The position numbers were made by a program, and so were the translations under genes. From positions 27,288 to 91,287 of the forward strand of contig CAMDEM010000006.1 in assembly GCA_945896675.1 (NCBI GenBank): DNA of 64,000 nt. Direction: 5' to 3'. The notes beneath the pieces are model-generated. The model made no database searches. It had not been told where the DNA came from and saw nothing but the letters and a program-made list of their open reading frames with translations. This DNA is from Cyanobium sp. NIES-981 (lineage in GTDB: Bacteria; Cyanobacteriota; Cyanobacteriia; PCC-6307; Cyanobiaceae). The number at the start of each line of letters is the position of its first letter. Position 1 is the stretch's first letter. This document shows positions 31,802 through 42,085 of the stretch, in pieces.

Positions 31802-33064
31802 GCCCAGGCGATCGGCCACGGTGTTCACATCCTTATCGCCGCGGCCCGAGAGGTTGAGCACCAGCTCCGTGCCGGGGGCAAGGGTGGGGCAGAGCGTATC
31901 GAGGGCGGCAAAGGCGTGGGCTGTCTCCAGGGCAGGAATGATGCCTTCGAGCTCGCTCACCAAGCGCAGGGCATCCAGGGCCTGCTGGTCGGTGACAGCC
32001 ACGTACTCAGCCCGGCCGATCTCGCGCAGATAGCTGTGCTCAGGGCCAACGCCCGGGTAATCCAGGCCTGCACTGATCGAATGGGCCTCTTGCACCTGGC
32101 CCTCGTTGTCCTGCAGGAGCAGGCTCATGGCGCCATGGAGCACCCCCACCCGGCCTTCGGTGATGGTGGCGGCATGGCGTCCCGAGGCCACTCCCTCACC
32201 GGCCGCTTCCACGCCCAAGAGCCGCACCGAGGTGTCTTGCACAAACGGGTGAAACAGCCCCATCGCATTGGAGCCGCCGCCCACACAGGCCACCAGCACA
32301 TCGGGCAAGCGCCCAAAGGACTCCGCACACTGGCGTTTGGCTTCCTCGCCAATCACAGCGTGAAAATCCCGCACCAGCATTGGGTAGGGATGGGGGCCGG
32401 CCACGGAGCCCAGGATGTAGTGGGTGCTTTCCACGTTGGTCACCCAATCGCGAATGGCCTCACTGGTGGCGTCCTTGAGGGTGGCGCTGCCGGCCGTCAC
32501 CGGCTGCACCGAGGCTCCGAGCAAACGCATCCGAAAGACGTTGAGGGCCTGGCGGCGCATGTCTTCTGCGCCCATGTAGATCACGCAGTCCAGACCGAAG
32601 CGGGCGCACACGGTGGCCGTGGCCACCCCGTGCTGGCCAGCGCCGGTTTCAGCAATGATCCGCTTTTTGCCCATGCGCAAGGCCAACAGGGCCTGGCCGA
32701 GGGCGTTGTTGATCTTGTGGGCACCGGTGTGGTTGAGGTCCTCGCGCTTCAGCCAAATGCGGGGTCCGCCCTCGGGCCGGGCGTAATGGGCGGTGAGCCG
32801 CTCGGCTTCATAGAGGGGGGTAGGCCGGCCCACATAGTTGCGAAGCAGGTGGTTGAGGCGGTCGGTGAAGGCCGGATCCTGCCAAGCCTCCGCTGCCGCC
32901 ACCTCGAGCTCCGCCAGGGCCGGCATCAGGGTTTCTGGCACGTACTGCCCCCCAAACTGGCCAAAGCGGCCGGCACTCGAGGGGCGCGCCGAAGGCTGCA
33001 GGGTTGAAGGATCCAGGAGCGAAGGATCCAGGGCCGCAGAATTGGAAGGAAACGTGCTGGTCAC
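31790..33064 (-). CDS. trpB: Tryptophan synthase beta chain
   Basis: [59 protein letters not shown]; start set at GTG 33064. Confidence 0.95.
   Translation of the reverse strand: MTSTFPSNSAALDPSLLDPSTLQPSARPSSAGRFGQFGGQYVPETLMPALAELEVAAAEAWQDPAFTDRLNHLLRNYVGRPTPLYEAERLTAHYARPEGGPRIWLKREDLNHTGAHKINNALGQALLALRMGKKRIIAETGAGQHGVATATVCARFGLDCVIYMGAEDMRRQALNVFRMRLLGASVQPVTAGSATLKDATSEAIRDWVTNVESTHYILGSVAGPHPYPMLVRDFHAVIGEEAKRQCAESFGRLPDVLVACVGGGSNAMGLFHPFVQDTSVRLLGVEAAGEGVASGRHAATITEGRVGVLHGAMSLLLQDNEGQVQEAHSISAGLDYPGVGPEHSYLREIGRAEYVAVTDQQALDALRLVSELEGIIPALETAHAFAALDTLCPTLAPGTELVLNLSGRGDKDVNTVADRLGSAL
33006..33035. repeat. Two tandem 15-bp units in trpB N-terminal coding region
   Basis: gaaggatccaggagc / gaaggatccagggcc; encodes [10 protein letters not shown] on the minus strand. 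Confidence 0.85.
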
Positions 33065-33123
33065 CGGCGGCACTGCGGCTTGGTTGATGCCAGGGTAAGA
33101 ACTTGAGATCTCCAACCAAGGCA

Positions 33124-33462
33124 ATGCCCAAGGGTGGCTGGCAGGAATTCGGGGCAATGGCCAGTTCGAGCGCCAGCCTGCAGAGGCCCAGCGGCCCCGC
33201 AGCCGAGCCCCAAACCAAGGCCCAACAGCGGGTTCGGGTGCAGCGCACCAAGGCCGGCAAGGGCGGCAAATTGGTAACCGCCATCACCGGCCTGGTGTGC
33301 AGTGATGCCGAAGCCAAGGCCCTGCTCAAACAACTCAAGGCCGCGGCGGGCACCGGCGGCACCCTCAAAGACGGGGTGATTGAGCTGCAGGGCGACCAGG
33401 TAGCCCCCGCCCTGGAGGCCCTGGAGAAGGCGGGCTATCGGCCCAAGCAAGCCGGCGGCTAA
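33124..33462 (+). CDS. SUI1/YciH-like translation initiation factor homologue
   Basis: [24 protein letters not shown]...[42 protein letters not shown]. Confidence 0.9.
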   Translation: MPKGGWQEFGAMASSSASLQRPSGPAAEPQTKAQQRVRVQRTKAGKGGKLVTAITGLVCSDAEAKALLKQLKAAAGTGGTLKDGVIELQGDQVAPALEALEKAGYRPKQAGG

Positions 33463-33540
33463 GGGCTGGGAGCCGGAGCTGGGAGCTGGCGGGGAGAATG
33501 GCAAGCAATTCCATGCCCCCAGCGGCAGCCGTTGTCCGTC

Positions 33541-34173
33541 ATGAGCGCCACCCCCCCAACCACCACGGTCGGCCAATCCACCAACATCGCCTGGCATGCC
33601 GCCTCGGTGGATCGCCCCACCAGGGCCCAGCAACGGGGGCACCGCAGCGCGATCCTGTGGTTCACCGGCCTATCGGGTGCGGGCAAAAGCACCCTGGCCA
33701 ACGCCGTCAATGGGGCCCTGTTTGAGCGGGGTCTGGCCTGCTACGTGCTGGATGGCGACAACATCCGCCACGGCCTCTGCAAAGACCTGGGCTTCTCCGA
33801 TGCCGACCGGGAAGAAAACATCCGCCGCATTGGCGAAGTGAGCAAGCTGTTCCTCGATGCGGGCATCGTGGTGCTCACGGCATTTGTGTCGCCGTTCAAG
33901 GCCGACCGCGACAAGGCCAGGGCCCTGGTGGAAGCCGGCGACTTCATCGAAATCCACTGCGCCGCGGACCTCGACGTGTGTGAAGAACGCGACACCAAGG
34001 GCCTCTACGCCAAAGCCCGGGCCGGTGCCATCAAGGATTTCACCGGCATCTCCAGCCCCTACGAGGCCCCCGAGAACCCCGAACTCAAGGTTGATACCGG
34101 CAGCCAGAGCCTGGAGGCCTGCGTGGCCCAGGTGATCGGCCACCTGGAGGGCAAAGGCCTAATGGCCGCTTGA
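33541..34173 (+). CDS. cysC: Adenylylsulfate kinase
   Basis: ILWFTGLSGAGKSTLANAVN Walker A; VLDGDNIRHGLCKDLGFSDADREENIRRIGEVSKLF; KGLYAKARAGAIKDFTGI. Confidence 0.95.
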   Translation: MSATPPTTTVGQSTNIAWHAASVDRPTRAQQRGHRSAILWFTGLSGAGKSTLANAVNGALFERGLACYVLDGDNIRHGLCKDLGFSDADREENIRRIGEVSKLFLDAGIVVLTAFVSPFKADRDKARALVEAGDFIEIHCAADLDVCEERDTKGLYAKARAGAIKDFTGISSPYEAPENPELKVDTGSQSLEACVAQVIGHLEGKGLMAA

Positions 34174-35259
34174 GCTTTCGGGGTTGGGGCGGCCCGGTTG
34201 GTCGCCCAAGCGCAGCTGGGCGCCCCAGGCATCCAGGAAGGTTTTGGCGCAGCTGGCCACCGGCACCGCCAACAGCAATCCGAGCAGATCTCCCAAGCCC
34301 AGCAGGCTGCCAAGCCTGGCCCCTAGCGGCAGGCTGATCAACAGCCAGGCCGGCTGGAGGCCCACGATGCTGCCCATCAACCGGGGCTGGATCACCTGAT
34401 CCACCACCTGGCCCACCGAAATCGCCGCCACGAGCACTTCGATGCCGGTGCTGGGGTCATCGAGGGCCAACAGGGCACTCACCACCACGATCGTGACGGC
34501 ACTGGCATAGGGAATCAGGGTGGTGAAGCCAATGGCCACGGCAAACAGCACCCCATAGGGAATGGCCAGCAGGGTGAACACCAGGATCTGGGCCCCGCTG
34601 AGGATGCCCGCCAAGAGAACCTGGCCGGCGAAATAGCCCCGAAAGGTGCGGTTCAAGGTGCTCGCCACCAAAGGGCGCACCCCAGGCGAGAGCCATTGGA
34701 TCAGCCCAGCGGCGATGGGCTCGCCGCCCAAGAGCAAAAACACCGCCAGCACCAGCACGATCACCGTGTTCACGGTGAGGCCCAAGGTGGCCCCCAAAAG
34801 GCCCAACAGCCTTTGGCTGAGTTGGCTGGCCAACTGGCTTGTGCGCTTGAGCAGCTCATTGCTGATGTCGCCGAAATCCGTGGGCAAGCCCCGGGACACG
34901 GCCCAGTCCTGCAAACGCCCCAGCAGCGATTCCCCATCGGCCAGCCAACTGGGCAAGGCATTGATCAGTTCCCCGAGCTGCTCCACCAGGCGCGGCACCA
35001 ACCAAACGCCCGCCAGGGAGATCAGGCCCAGGCTCGCCCCCAGGACCAAGCCATAGGCCAACAGGCGGGGGAGCCCCCTGGTCATCAACCAGCGGCTGGG
35101 GATATCCAACAAAAAAGCAAGCAGCGCCGCCCCAACAAACAACGCCGGGAATGGTGCCAAGGGCAAGAGCAATTGGCGCAGCACCCACAGGTTGAGCACC
35201 AGCAGGGGCAGGGCCAGGCCCGCCTTGAGCCAGGGAGGTAACACCAGCCGTTCCAACAT
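34159..35259 (-). CDS. AI-2E family (PerM-like) transporter
   Basis: Multiple TM segments; VNTVIVLVLAVFLLLGGEPI; FRGYFAGQVLLAGILSGAQILVFTLLAIPYGVLFAVAIGFTTLIPY; VDQVIQPRLMGSIVGLQP. Confidence 0.88.
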   Translation of the reverse strand: MLERLVLPPWLKAGLALPLLVLNLWVLRQLLLPLAPFPALFVGAALLAFLLDIPSRWLMTRGLPRLLAYGLVLGASLGLISLAGVWLVPRLVEQLGELINALPSWLADGESLLGRLQDWAVSRGLPTDFGDISNELLKRTSQLASQLSQRLLGLLGATLGLTVNTVIVLVLAVFLLLGGEPIAAGLIQWLSPGVRPLVASTLNRTFRGYFAGQVLLAGILSGAQILVFTLLAIPYGVLFAVAIGFTTLIPYASAVTIVVVSALLALDDPSTGIEVLVAAISVGQVVDQVIQPRLMGSIVGLQPAWLLISLPLGARLGSLLGLGDLLGLLLAVPVASCAKTFLDAWGAQLRLGDQPGRPNPESSSGH

Positions 35260-35852
35260 CAGCCCATCTGCTCGAGATAGGCCTGGGCGCCAAGATCCTG
35301 CAAGCGTTCATCCTTGGCGCGGACCTGGCCGTGGAGCTCGGCCCGGTAGGCCTCCAGGGCTGTGGCCAAGCCAGGATTCCCAAGCGCCAGGATTTGAACG
35401 GCCAGCAGGCCCGCATTGGCCCCATTGCCGATGGCCACGGTGGCCACGGGAATGCCAGCCGGCATCTGCACAATTGAATGCAGGGAATCCACCCCTGAAA
35501 GGGCCCGGGTCTGCACGGGCACCCCAATCACCGGCAGGGTGGTGAGTGAGGCCACCATCCCCGGCAGATGGGCAGCGCCGCCGGCGCCAGCAATCACCAC
35601 TTTCAAGCCCCGGCCAGAGGCCTGCTGGGCAAAATCAACCATCTCCAAGGGAGTGCGATGGGCCGAAAGCACCCGCACCTCCGCAGCCACGCCAAAGCGT
35701 TCCAGCATCTGCACCGCAGGCTGCATGGTGGGGAGGTCGGAGTCACTGCCCATGATCACCGCCACCACAGGGGCTGGGGTGCCAAGGGCCGATGCAGATG
35801 CGGAAGCGGCGGGCATGGGCGTCAGCGGCGGCGATGGCGGCGAGAATCCCAT
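35259..35852 (-). CDS. purE: N5-carboxyaminoimidazole ribonucleotide mutase
   Basis: [27 protein letters not shown]...[13 protein letters not shown]...[29 protein letters not shown]. Confidence 0.95.
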   Translation of the reverse strand: MGFSPPSPPLTPMPAASASASALGTPAPVVAVIMGSDSDLPTMQPAVQMLERFGVAAEVRVLSAHRTPLEMVDFAQQASGRGLKVVIAGAGGAAHLPGMVASLTTLPVIGVPVQTRALSGVDSLHSIVQMPAGIPVATVAIGNGANAGLLAVQILALGNPGLATALEAYRAELHGQVRAKDERLQDLGAQAYLEQMG

Positions 35853-35869
35853 CCTCTCCCGTCTTGCCC

Positions 35870-37042
35870 ATGCGCTGGCTGACCAACGTTCGTCTGCCCC
35901 AGGCCAAAAGCTGCAGCCATGGGGCCCAGCAACGCTGGCGGGTGGGCCTGGATCGCTCCAACCAAATTGAGGCCATCGAGCCCATTCCCCCAGTGGGAGC
36001 TGCCGCCGGGATCGACTGGCAGGGGGATTGGCTCAGTCCAGGGGGGGTGGATCTGCAGATCAACGGCGGCCTGGGGCTGGCCTTCCCGGAACTCAGTTCC
36101 GGCGATCTGCCGCGGCTGCTGGAGCTGCTCGAGCTGCTCTGGCGGGATGGAGTCGAAGCGATCTGCCCGACCCTGGTCACCTGCGCCGTGGCCCCCCTGC
36201 GCCAGTCGCTCGCCGTGCTCGCGGAAGCCCGGGAACGGCATCAGGCCGGCCGGGCCCAGCTGCTGGGCGCCCATTTGGAGGGCCCTTTTCTGGAGCCCAG
36301 CCGGCGCGGCGCCCACCCCAAAGAACACCTCTGTGCCCCCAGCCTGGCAGCCCTCGTTGAGCGCATTGGCGGCTTTGAAGCCGATATCGACCTGGTCACC
36401 CTGGCCCCGGAACTGCCTGGATCTGAAGCGGTGATTGCGGCCCTACGGGAGAAGGGGATTGTGGTGAGCCTGGGCCACAGCGGCGCTACGGAATCCCAGG
36501 CCAACGCGGCCTTTGCTGCGGGCGTGGGCATGCTCACCCACACCTTCAATGCCATGCCTGATCTGCATCGTCGGGAACCAGGGGCGATTGCGGCCGCTGT
36601 GCTGCAAGGCGATGTGGCGATGGGCCTGATTGCCGATGGGGTGCATGTGGCCCCATCGATGGCGGTGCTGCTCCAAAAGCTCGCCCCCGAGCAGGTGGTG
36701 CTGGTGAGTGATGCCCTCGCTCCCTATGGCCTGAGCGATGGCGAACACCGCTGGGATGAACGCACCTTATTGGTGGCCAACGGCACCTGCCGGCTGGCGG
36801 ACGGCACCCTGGCCGGAGTCACCCTGCCCCTACTGGAAGGGGTACGCCGGCTGGCCCTGTGGAGCGGCCGTCCCGAACGGGCCATTGCGGCCGCCACGCT
36901 TTTGCCCCGGCACGTCTTGGGGGATCGGCGCAGCGCCGCCGAGATGCTGGTGGGCATGCCCCTTCGCGAAACCCTGCGCTGGAGCGGCAATAGCCAGGCG
37001 CTGCGTTGGCAGAGGGCCGCCTTGCCAGATCCCACTCCCTAG
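35870..37042 (+). CDS. nagA: N-acetylglucosamine-6-phosphate deacetylase
   Basis: [94 protein letters not shown]. Confidence 0.92.
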   Translation: MRWLTNVRLPQAKSCSHGAQQRWRVGLDRSNQIEAIEPIPPVGAAAGIDWQGDWLSPGGVDLQINGGLGLAFPELSSGDLPRLLELLELLWRDGVEAICPTLVTCAVAPLRQSLAVLAEARERHQAGRAQLLGAHLEGPFLEPSRRGAHPKEHLCAPSLAALVERIGGFEADIDLVTLAPELPGSEAVIAALREKGIVVSLGHSGATESQANAAFAAGVGMLTHTFNAMPDLHRREPGAIAAAVLQGDVAMGLIADGVHVAPSMAVLLQKLAPEQVVLVSDALAPYGLSDGEHRWDERTLLVANGTCRLADGTLAGVTLPLLEGVRRLALWSGRPERAIAAATLLPRHVLGDRRSAAEMLVGMPLRETLRWSGNSQALRWQRAALPDPTP

Positions 37043-37069
37043 GATCCGCGCCACCATCCCCTAGGCCCC

Positions 37070-37768
37070 ATGTCCACGGAAACAGCTGCTGAAAAGGCCG
37101 TGGTGCAGGCCTACTTCAACAGCACCGGCTTTGAGCGCTGGAACCGGATCTACAGCGACAGCAGCGAGGTGAACCGGGTGCAACGCAACATCCGCATCGG
37201 CCACCAAAAAACTGTCGACAACGTGGTGGCCTGGCTCCAGGAGCAGGGCAACCTGGCGGGCCGCAGTTTTTGTGATGCCGGCTGCGGCGTGGGCAGCCTG
37301 AGCCTGCCGCTAGCCCAGCTCGGCGCCGGATCGATTGCCGCCTCCGACCTCTCCGAGGCCATGGTGGGCGAAGCCAGCCGCCGGGCGGCTGAAGCCGGGA
37401 TCGCCACCAGCCAACTGCAATTCAGCGCCTCCGACCTGGAGAGCCTGGAGGGCCGCTTCGACACCGTGATCTGCCTGGATGTGTTCATCCACTACCCCCA
37501 GCAGCCCGCCGAAGCCATGGTGCGCCACCTGGCCTCGATGGCGGAGAACCACTTGATCGTGAGCTTTGCCCCCTACACGCCGCTACTGGCGGTGCTCAAA
37601 AAGATCGGCGAACTCTTCCCCGGCCCCAGCAAGACCACCCGGGCCTACACCCTCAAGGAAGACGGCATCGTGGCCGCCGCCGCAGAAGCCGGCTTCAAGC
37701 CGGTGCGCCGCAGCCTCAACAAGGCCCCCTTCTATTTCTCCAGGCTGCTGGCGTTCGAGAAGGCCTAG
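37070..37768 (+). CDS. chlM: Magnesium protoporphyrin IX O-methyltransferase
   Basis: VQAYFNSTGFERWNRIYSDSSEVNRVQRNIRIGHQKTVDNVVAWL; FCDAGCGVGSLSLPLAQLGA; CLDVFIHYPQ. Confidence 0.95.
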   Translation: MSTETAAEKAVVQAYFNSTGFERWNRIYSDSSEVNRVQRNIRIGHQKTVDNVVAWLQEQGNLAGRSFCDAGCGVGSLSLPLAQLGAGSIAASDLSEAMVGEASRRAAEAGIATSQLQFSASDLESLEGRFDTVICLDVFIHYPQQPAEAMVRHLASMAENHLIVSFAPYTPLLAVLKKIGELFPGPSKTTRAYTLKEDGIVAAAAEAGFKPVRRSLNKAPFYFSRLLAFEKA

Positions 37769-37780
37769 GGCGGGATCACT

Positions 37781-38539
37781 TTGGAACTGTTCATCACCGG
37801 GCTCATCGCCTCGATCGCCGCCATCGGTAGCGGCCTGGCCAGACGCCATCAGGTTCGGAACCTAGCCGTGCTTTTGGATGCCCACAGCAGCAGCATTGCC
37901 GAACTCCACGGGCTGCAGGCCACCGTCGCCGAGCAACTCGGGCCGGGCTCCTTTCGCGAACGGGTGAAGCTTTCGGCGGAAATTGTCTGCGATGAGCCCT
38001 TGCTGGCTCCCTGGAGCGGCGAGCCCTGCGTGGCTTTCAGCCAGACCGTGACCCACCAGCTGGAAGTGCAAACAGAAACAATCAACACCGACAGCGAAGG
38101 GAAAACCCAAAAAACAATCAGCTGGGAGCAAAGAAATGAAACCCTTTCGACCCTGGAGCGCCGCTGTCCATTTCATCTTCGCCAGGGAGCTCAAACAGTT
38201 TCCCTGATCCCCGATGGAGCGGATCTGGAGCTGGAACCCGTGTTTCACCACGTGGATCCTCCCCAGAACAGCAACAGCCTCACAACCCGCAGCCTGGGAG
38301 TGCTCCGGGAGGAAGCGATTTTCAGTGCCAGCGGCATGGTTTTCGTGCTGGCCGAGTGCAGTGATGCCGACGGCATGGTCCGCCTGCAAGCACCCAGCGA
38401 AAGCGGCCTGTTTGTGGTGCGCCGGGGCACCGAAGACGACTTCAGCCAGTCGATCCGCTTCTGGCGCCGCCTTTGGGGCGCCGCGGCCTCGAGCTTTTCC
38501 GTTCTGGCGTTGGCTCTCTTTCTATTGGCCGCTCGTTAG
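37781..38539 (+). CDS. GIDE-domain-like (MUL1 BAM-like) membrane protein, no RING visible
   Basis: N-terminal TM (LFITGLIASIAAIGSGL), central ...PLLAPWSGEPCVAFSQTVTHQLE...LSTLERRCPFHL, C-terminal TM (FSVLALALFLLAAR); layout resembles GIDE/BAM proteins. Confidence 0.55.
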   Translation: MELFITGLIASIAAIGSGLARRHQVRNLAVLLDAHSSSIAELHGLQATVAEQLGPGSFRERVKLSAEIVCDEPLLAPWSGEPCVAFSQTVTHQLEVQTETINTDSEGKTQKTISWEQRNETLSTLERRCPFHLRQGAQTVSLIPDGADLELEPVFHHVDPPQNSNSLTTRSLGVLREEAIFSASGMVFVLAECSDADGMVRLQAPSESGLFVVRRGTEDDFSQSIRFWRRLWGAAASSFSVLALALFLLAAR

Positions 38540-39601
38540 GTTCCCAATCTTGGGCGCCTCCAGCACCAACTGGCCGCCCCCAGGCAGTACCAGCTCCAGG
38601 CGAAAGGCCTGCAGCTGGTAGCCCCCATCGCCTGGCAGGGCCCCGGGGCGCCCCATGCCGCCAACCGCATAGAGCGGGTCCCCCAGCAGGGGCGCCCCGG
38701 CAGCGGCCATGTGGATCCGGATCTGATGGGGCCGGCCGCTGGCGATCGCCACCTCCACCAGCCAGCCCTCGGACCGGCGTTCCAGCAACCTCACCCAGCT
38801 GTGGGCAAGTAGGGCCCCAGGATCCCCCGGGGCCGCCGCACACCACAACTCGCCCAAGCGGGGGTGGGGCTGCCGGCCAATCGCCGTGGTGATGGCCAGA
38901 CCCTCGCCCCCCACCAGGGCAGCCTCCGCTCGGGCCAAAGCCGAGCCCACGGCGGGCAACGCCACCAGGGCCCGATAGAGCTTGCGGCAGCCCTTCGCGG
39001 GGCCCCCATCAGGCTCGGCCTGGGCTGTGGTGGCTTGCCTAAGGGAGCCCGTGCTCTCCCGCAGCTGGGCGCTCAGCCAGGCCCGGCTCTCGGGCTGGCG
39101 CGCACACACAAGCAGGCCCGAGGTGAAGCGGCCCAGGCGATGCACCGGCCTGGGGAGTCCGAGGGGGTCGGCGTGATGGCGCTGCTGCAGTTGGGCGAGC
39201 AGGGTGTGCTCAAGAAAGCCCCCAGCTGGCAACACGGGCAGGCCCCTGGGCTTGTTGATCACCACCAGGTCGCCGTCATCGAACAGGGGGCCCGGCAGCA
39301 CCGGCACGGCCGCCTCCTGCCAGGGGGGCCGATGCCACACGAGCTGATCCCCGGCTTGGACCAGGCCATCGGCCCAGAGCTGCTGGCCGTTGCACCAGAT
39401 CTCCCCGGCGGCAAGCCGCTCCAGCCACACCCCATGGTCTGAATGGGAGTACCTGGCGGCATAAAACGCCGCAATCCCATCCCTGGGCGCCACCCCTGCA
39501 CAGGGATCAAGCAGGCTGCGGGCCCCAACCCGATCGCGATAGCGGTGGCCCCGGTTTAGGGCCGCCGGCAACCAGTCAGCCGCGGGCAGCTCAGTCGACA
39601 A
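38522..39601 (-). CDS. RluA-family pseudouridine synthase
   Basis: VINKPRGLPVLPAGG; PVHRLGRFTSGLLVCAR (HRLD variant HRLG); GRPHQIRIHMAAAGAPLLGDPLY. Confidence 0.88.
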   Translation of the reverse strand: MSTELPAADWLPAALNRGHRYRDRVGARSLLDPCAGVAPRDGIAAFYAARYSHSDHGVWLERLAAGEIWCNGQQLWADGLVQAGDQLVWHRPPWQEAAVPVLPGPLFDDGDLVVINKPRGLPVLPAGGFLEHTLLAQLQQRHHADPLGLPRPVHRLGRFTSGLLVCARQPESRAWLSAQLRESTGSLRQATTAQAEPDGGPAKGCRKLYRALVALPAVGSALARAEAALVGGEGLAITTAIGRQPHPRLGELWCAAAPGDPGALLAHSWVRLLERRSEGWLVEVAIASGRPHQIRIHMAAAGAPLLGDPLYAVGGMGRPGALPGDGGYQLQAFRLELVLPGGGQLVLEAPKIGNLTSGQ

Positions 39602-40382
39602 GCCCGTGCTCGAGGGCGTAGCGCACCAATTCGGTGCGGCTGGCGGTGCCGGTTTTGATAAACAGCCGGCTCACGTACTTCTCCACATTGCGGATCGACG
39701 TTTCCAGGCGGCGGGCAATTTCCTTGTTCATCATTCCCTCCGCCACCAGCTGCAGCACGGAGGCCTCCCGGGGCGTAAACACATGCTCTGGAGCTGGGGC
39801 AGACTTTTTGCTGCCGCCGGTGGCTAGCAGGGAGCGGATCTCGGTGATCTGCTTGGCCATCTGGCCGATGTCGGCATCGGCAAACCGGGCAGCTTCCGCC
39901 AGCAGCCGCTCCTGGCGACGCACCACGTTGTGCACCCTCGCCACCAATTCATCCGGGTCAAACGGCTTGGGGATGTAGTCGTCGGCACCAGCCTGGAAAC
40001 CACTGATGCGATCGGCTGTCATCCCCTTGGCGGTGAGGAAGATCACCGGGGTGCCCCCCAGCCGTTCGTCGGCCCGCAGCAGCTTCAGCAAGCCATAGCC
40101 ATCGCAGCGGGGCATCATCACGTCGGTGATGACCACATCTGGCAACAGCTCCTGGGCCTGGACCCAGCCCTCTTCCCCATCGTTGGCCGTGGTCACCTGA
40201 AAGCCTTCGTCTTCGAGGTAGGCCTTCACCGCCGTACGCAGGCCGGGCTCATCGTCGACCAACAAAATCCGGGCCGGCGGCTGGGGCTCGCTGGGCAGCT
40301 CAGGCAGCGGCTCTGCAGCCGGATCTGCCGCCGGATCGGTGGCGAGATCGGGGGCGAGATCGGCGGGGGAGTCTGGGTTCAT
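39591..40382 (-). CDS. NarL/FixJ-family response regulator (Ycf29-like)
   Basis: RILLVDDEPGLRTAVKAYLEDEGF, ITDVMMPRCDGYGLL, FLTAKG, KPFDPDEL; LuxR HTH FTPREASVLQLVAEGMMNKEIARRLETSIRNVEKYVSRLFIKTG. Confidence 0.88.
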   Translation of the reverse strand: MNPDSPADLAPDLATDPAADPAAEPLPELPSEPQPPARILLVDDEPGLRTAVKAYLEDEGFQVTTANDGEEGWVQAQELLPDVVITDVMMPRCDGYGLLKLLRADERLGGTPVIFLTAKGMTADRISGFQAGADDYIPKPFDPDELVARVHNVVRRQERLLAEAARFADADIGQMAKQITEIRSLLATGGSKKSAPAPEHVFTPREASVLQLVAEGMMNKEIARRLETSIRNVEKYVSRLFIKTGTASRTELVRYALEHGLVD

Positions 40383-40402
40383 GGCAGCCAGTGTGAACGC
40401 TG

Positions 40403-40924
40403 TTAGCGGGAGCGTCCAGGCAGGATTTGCTCGGATTCCCGAAGGGCGCCGCTGTAGCCCAATTGGCGGGCCACAGGGCCCAGGGTGGCGGGATCCTTCC
40501 CCGCCTGCTTGGGGAAACAAGTGGCCCACCAAACCAGGTGATTGATGCGGTTGCCGGGGTGGATCGGACCACCGGGATTGAGCTCACGCACGATCAGGTT
40601 GGAACCATTGCTGGTGACCCGCATCGGTGCTTCCGGGGTGCAGCGGATCGTTTCGCTGATCACGGACATGTCATTGGGCAACTCATCCCAAACCTTGATC
40701 TGGAACAGCCCTGGGTTTTTGGCATCGGCCTGGACGGCGTACACCCCGATCAAATGGGTGCCATAGGCCACCGGACGCTGCCAGATCACCATCAGGCCCT
40801 CCGGGCGTGCCTCGGCCGGATCTGACTTGGTCTGGCTGCCAGCCCAGGCTGGCTGGAGCAAACCGGCCAGCACCAGGATCCCCATCAGGGGCTTACGCAG
40901 GGGGGTTCGCAAGATTGTCAGCAT
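40403..40924 (-). CDS. Hypothetical secreted protein
   Basis: Signal-peptide-like MLTILRTPLRKPLMGILVLAGLLQPAWAGSQ; no family recognised. Confidence 0.6.
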   Translation of the reverse strand: MLTILRTPLRKPLMGILVLAGLLQPAWAGSQTKSDPAEARPEGLMVIWQRPVAYGTHLIGVYAVQADAKNPGLFQIKVWDELPNDMSVISETIRCTPEAPMRVTSNGSNLIVRELNPGGPIHPGNRINHLVWWATCFPKQAGKDPATLGPVARQLGYSGALRESEQILPGRSR

Positions 40925-40930
40925 GGGGCC

Positions 40931-42085
40931 ATGCTCGCCTACCTCGACCACCACGCCACCACCCCCTGCGATCCAGCGGTGGTGGACGCCATGGCGCCCT
41001 GGTGGACCGAGCAGTTCGCCAACCCCGCCAGCCGCCTGTACCGGCCAGCCCTAGAAGCCGCCGCCGCCGTGGCAATGGCCCAGGGCCAGGTGGCCCGGGC
41101 CCTGGGGGCCAGCCCGGAGATGGTGATCTTCACCAGTGGGGCCACCGAAGCCAACAACCTGGCCCTGAAAGGGGTGTGCGAAGCCGCTCTCCAGGCTGGG
41201 ACTGGGCCTTCCCAGGGCCCGCCCCGGCGGCGCTTGGTGAGCCTGGTGAGTGAGCACCGGGCAGTCCTGGATCCCCTGGCCTATCTGGAGCGCCATGGCT
41301 TTCCTCTCACCCTGCTGCCGATCGGCCCCAAGGGCCAGGTGAACCTGGAGCAGCTCGACCAGGCCCTGGGCCCCGACGTTCTGCTGCTCTCGGTGATGGC
41401 CGCCAACAACGAGATCGGCGTTGTGGCTCCCTTGCCGGCCATCGCCGCCCTGTGCAAGGCCCAGGGGGTGCTGCTCCACTGCGACGCCGCCCAGGCGGCA
41501 GGCCACATCCCCCTCTCCATGGCCGATCTGGAGATCGATCTGCTCAGCATCAGCGGCCACAAGCTCTATGGCCCCAAGGGCATCGGTGCCCTGCTGGTGC
41601 GCCCTGGCGTGCCCCTAGCCCCCCAACTCCATGGCGGCAACCAGCAAGACGGCCTGCGGGCCGGCACCCTGCCCGTGCCCCTGGTGGTGGGTCTCGGGGC
41701 TGCCTTAGAGCACGCCATGGCCGACCGCGAGGCCCGGGCGCAGCGGCTGGGGGTCCTCCGCGACCAGCTCTGGGAAGGCCTCGCCGGCCTGGGCGGCCTG
41801 GAACGCAATGGCGACCCCCAAGCCTGCCTGCCCCACAACCTGAACATCACGGTGGCCGGGGTCGATGGCACCCAGCTGCATCAACGGCTGCGGCGTCAGA
41901 TAGCGGTGAGCAGCGGCTCGGCCTGCAGCCAGGGCAGCCCATCTCCGGTGCTGGCCGCCCTCGGACGCACCCGGCAAGAGGCCGCCGCATCGATTCGCTT
42001 TGGCCTGGGGCGGGCCACCAGCGCCGAAGAGATTGCCCTTGCGATTGCCACGGTGCGCGAGGCGATCCACGGGCTGAGGGCCTAG
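40931..42085 (+). CDS. Cysteine desulfurase, NifS/IscS family
   Basis: [86 protein letters not shown]. Confidence 0.93.
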   Translation: MLAYLDHHATTPCDPAVVDAMAPWWTEQFANPASRLYRPALEAAAAVAMAQGQVARALGASPEMVIFTSGATEANNLALKGVCEAALQAGTGPSQGPPRRRLVSLVSEHRAVLDPLAYLERHGFPLTLLPIGPKGQVNLEQLDQALGPDVLLLSVMAANNEIGVVAPLPAIAALCKAQGVLLHCDAAQAAGHIPLSMADLEIDLLSISGHKLYGPKGIGALLVRPGVPLAPQLHGGNQQDGLRAGTLPVPLVVGLGAALEHAMADREARAQRLGVLRDQLWEGLAGLGGLERNGDPQACLPHNLNITVAGVDGTQLHQRLRRQIAVSSGSACSQGSPSPVLAALGRTRQEAAASIRFGLGRATSAEEIALAIATVREAIHGLRA

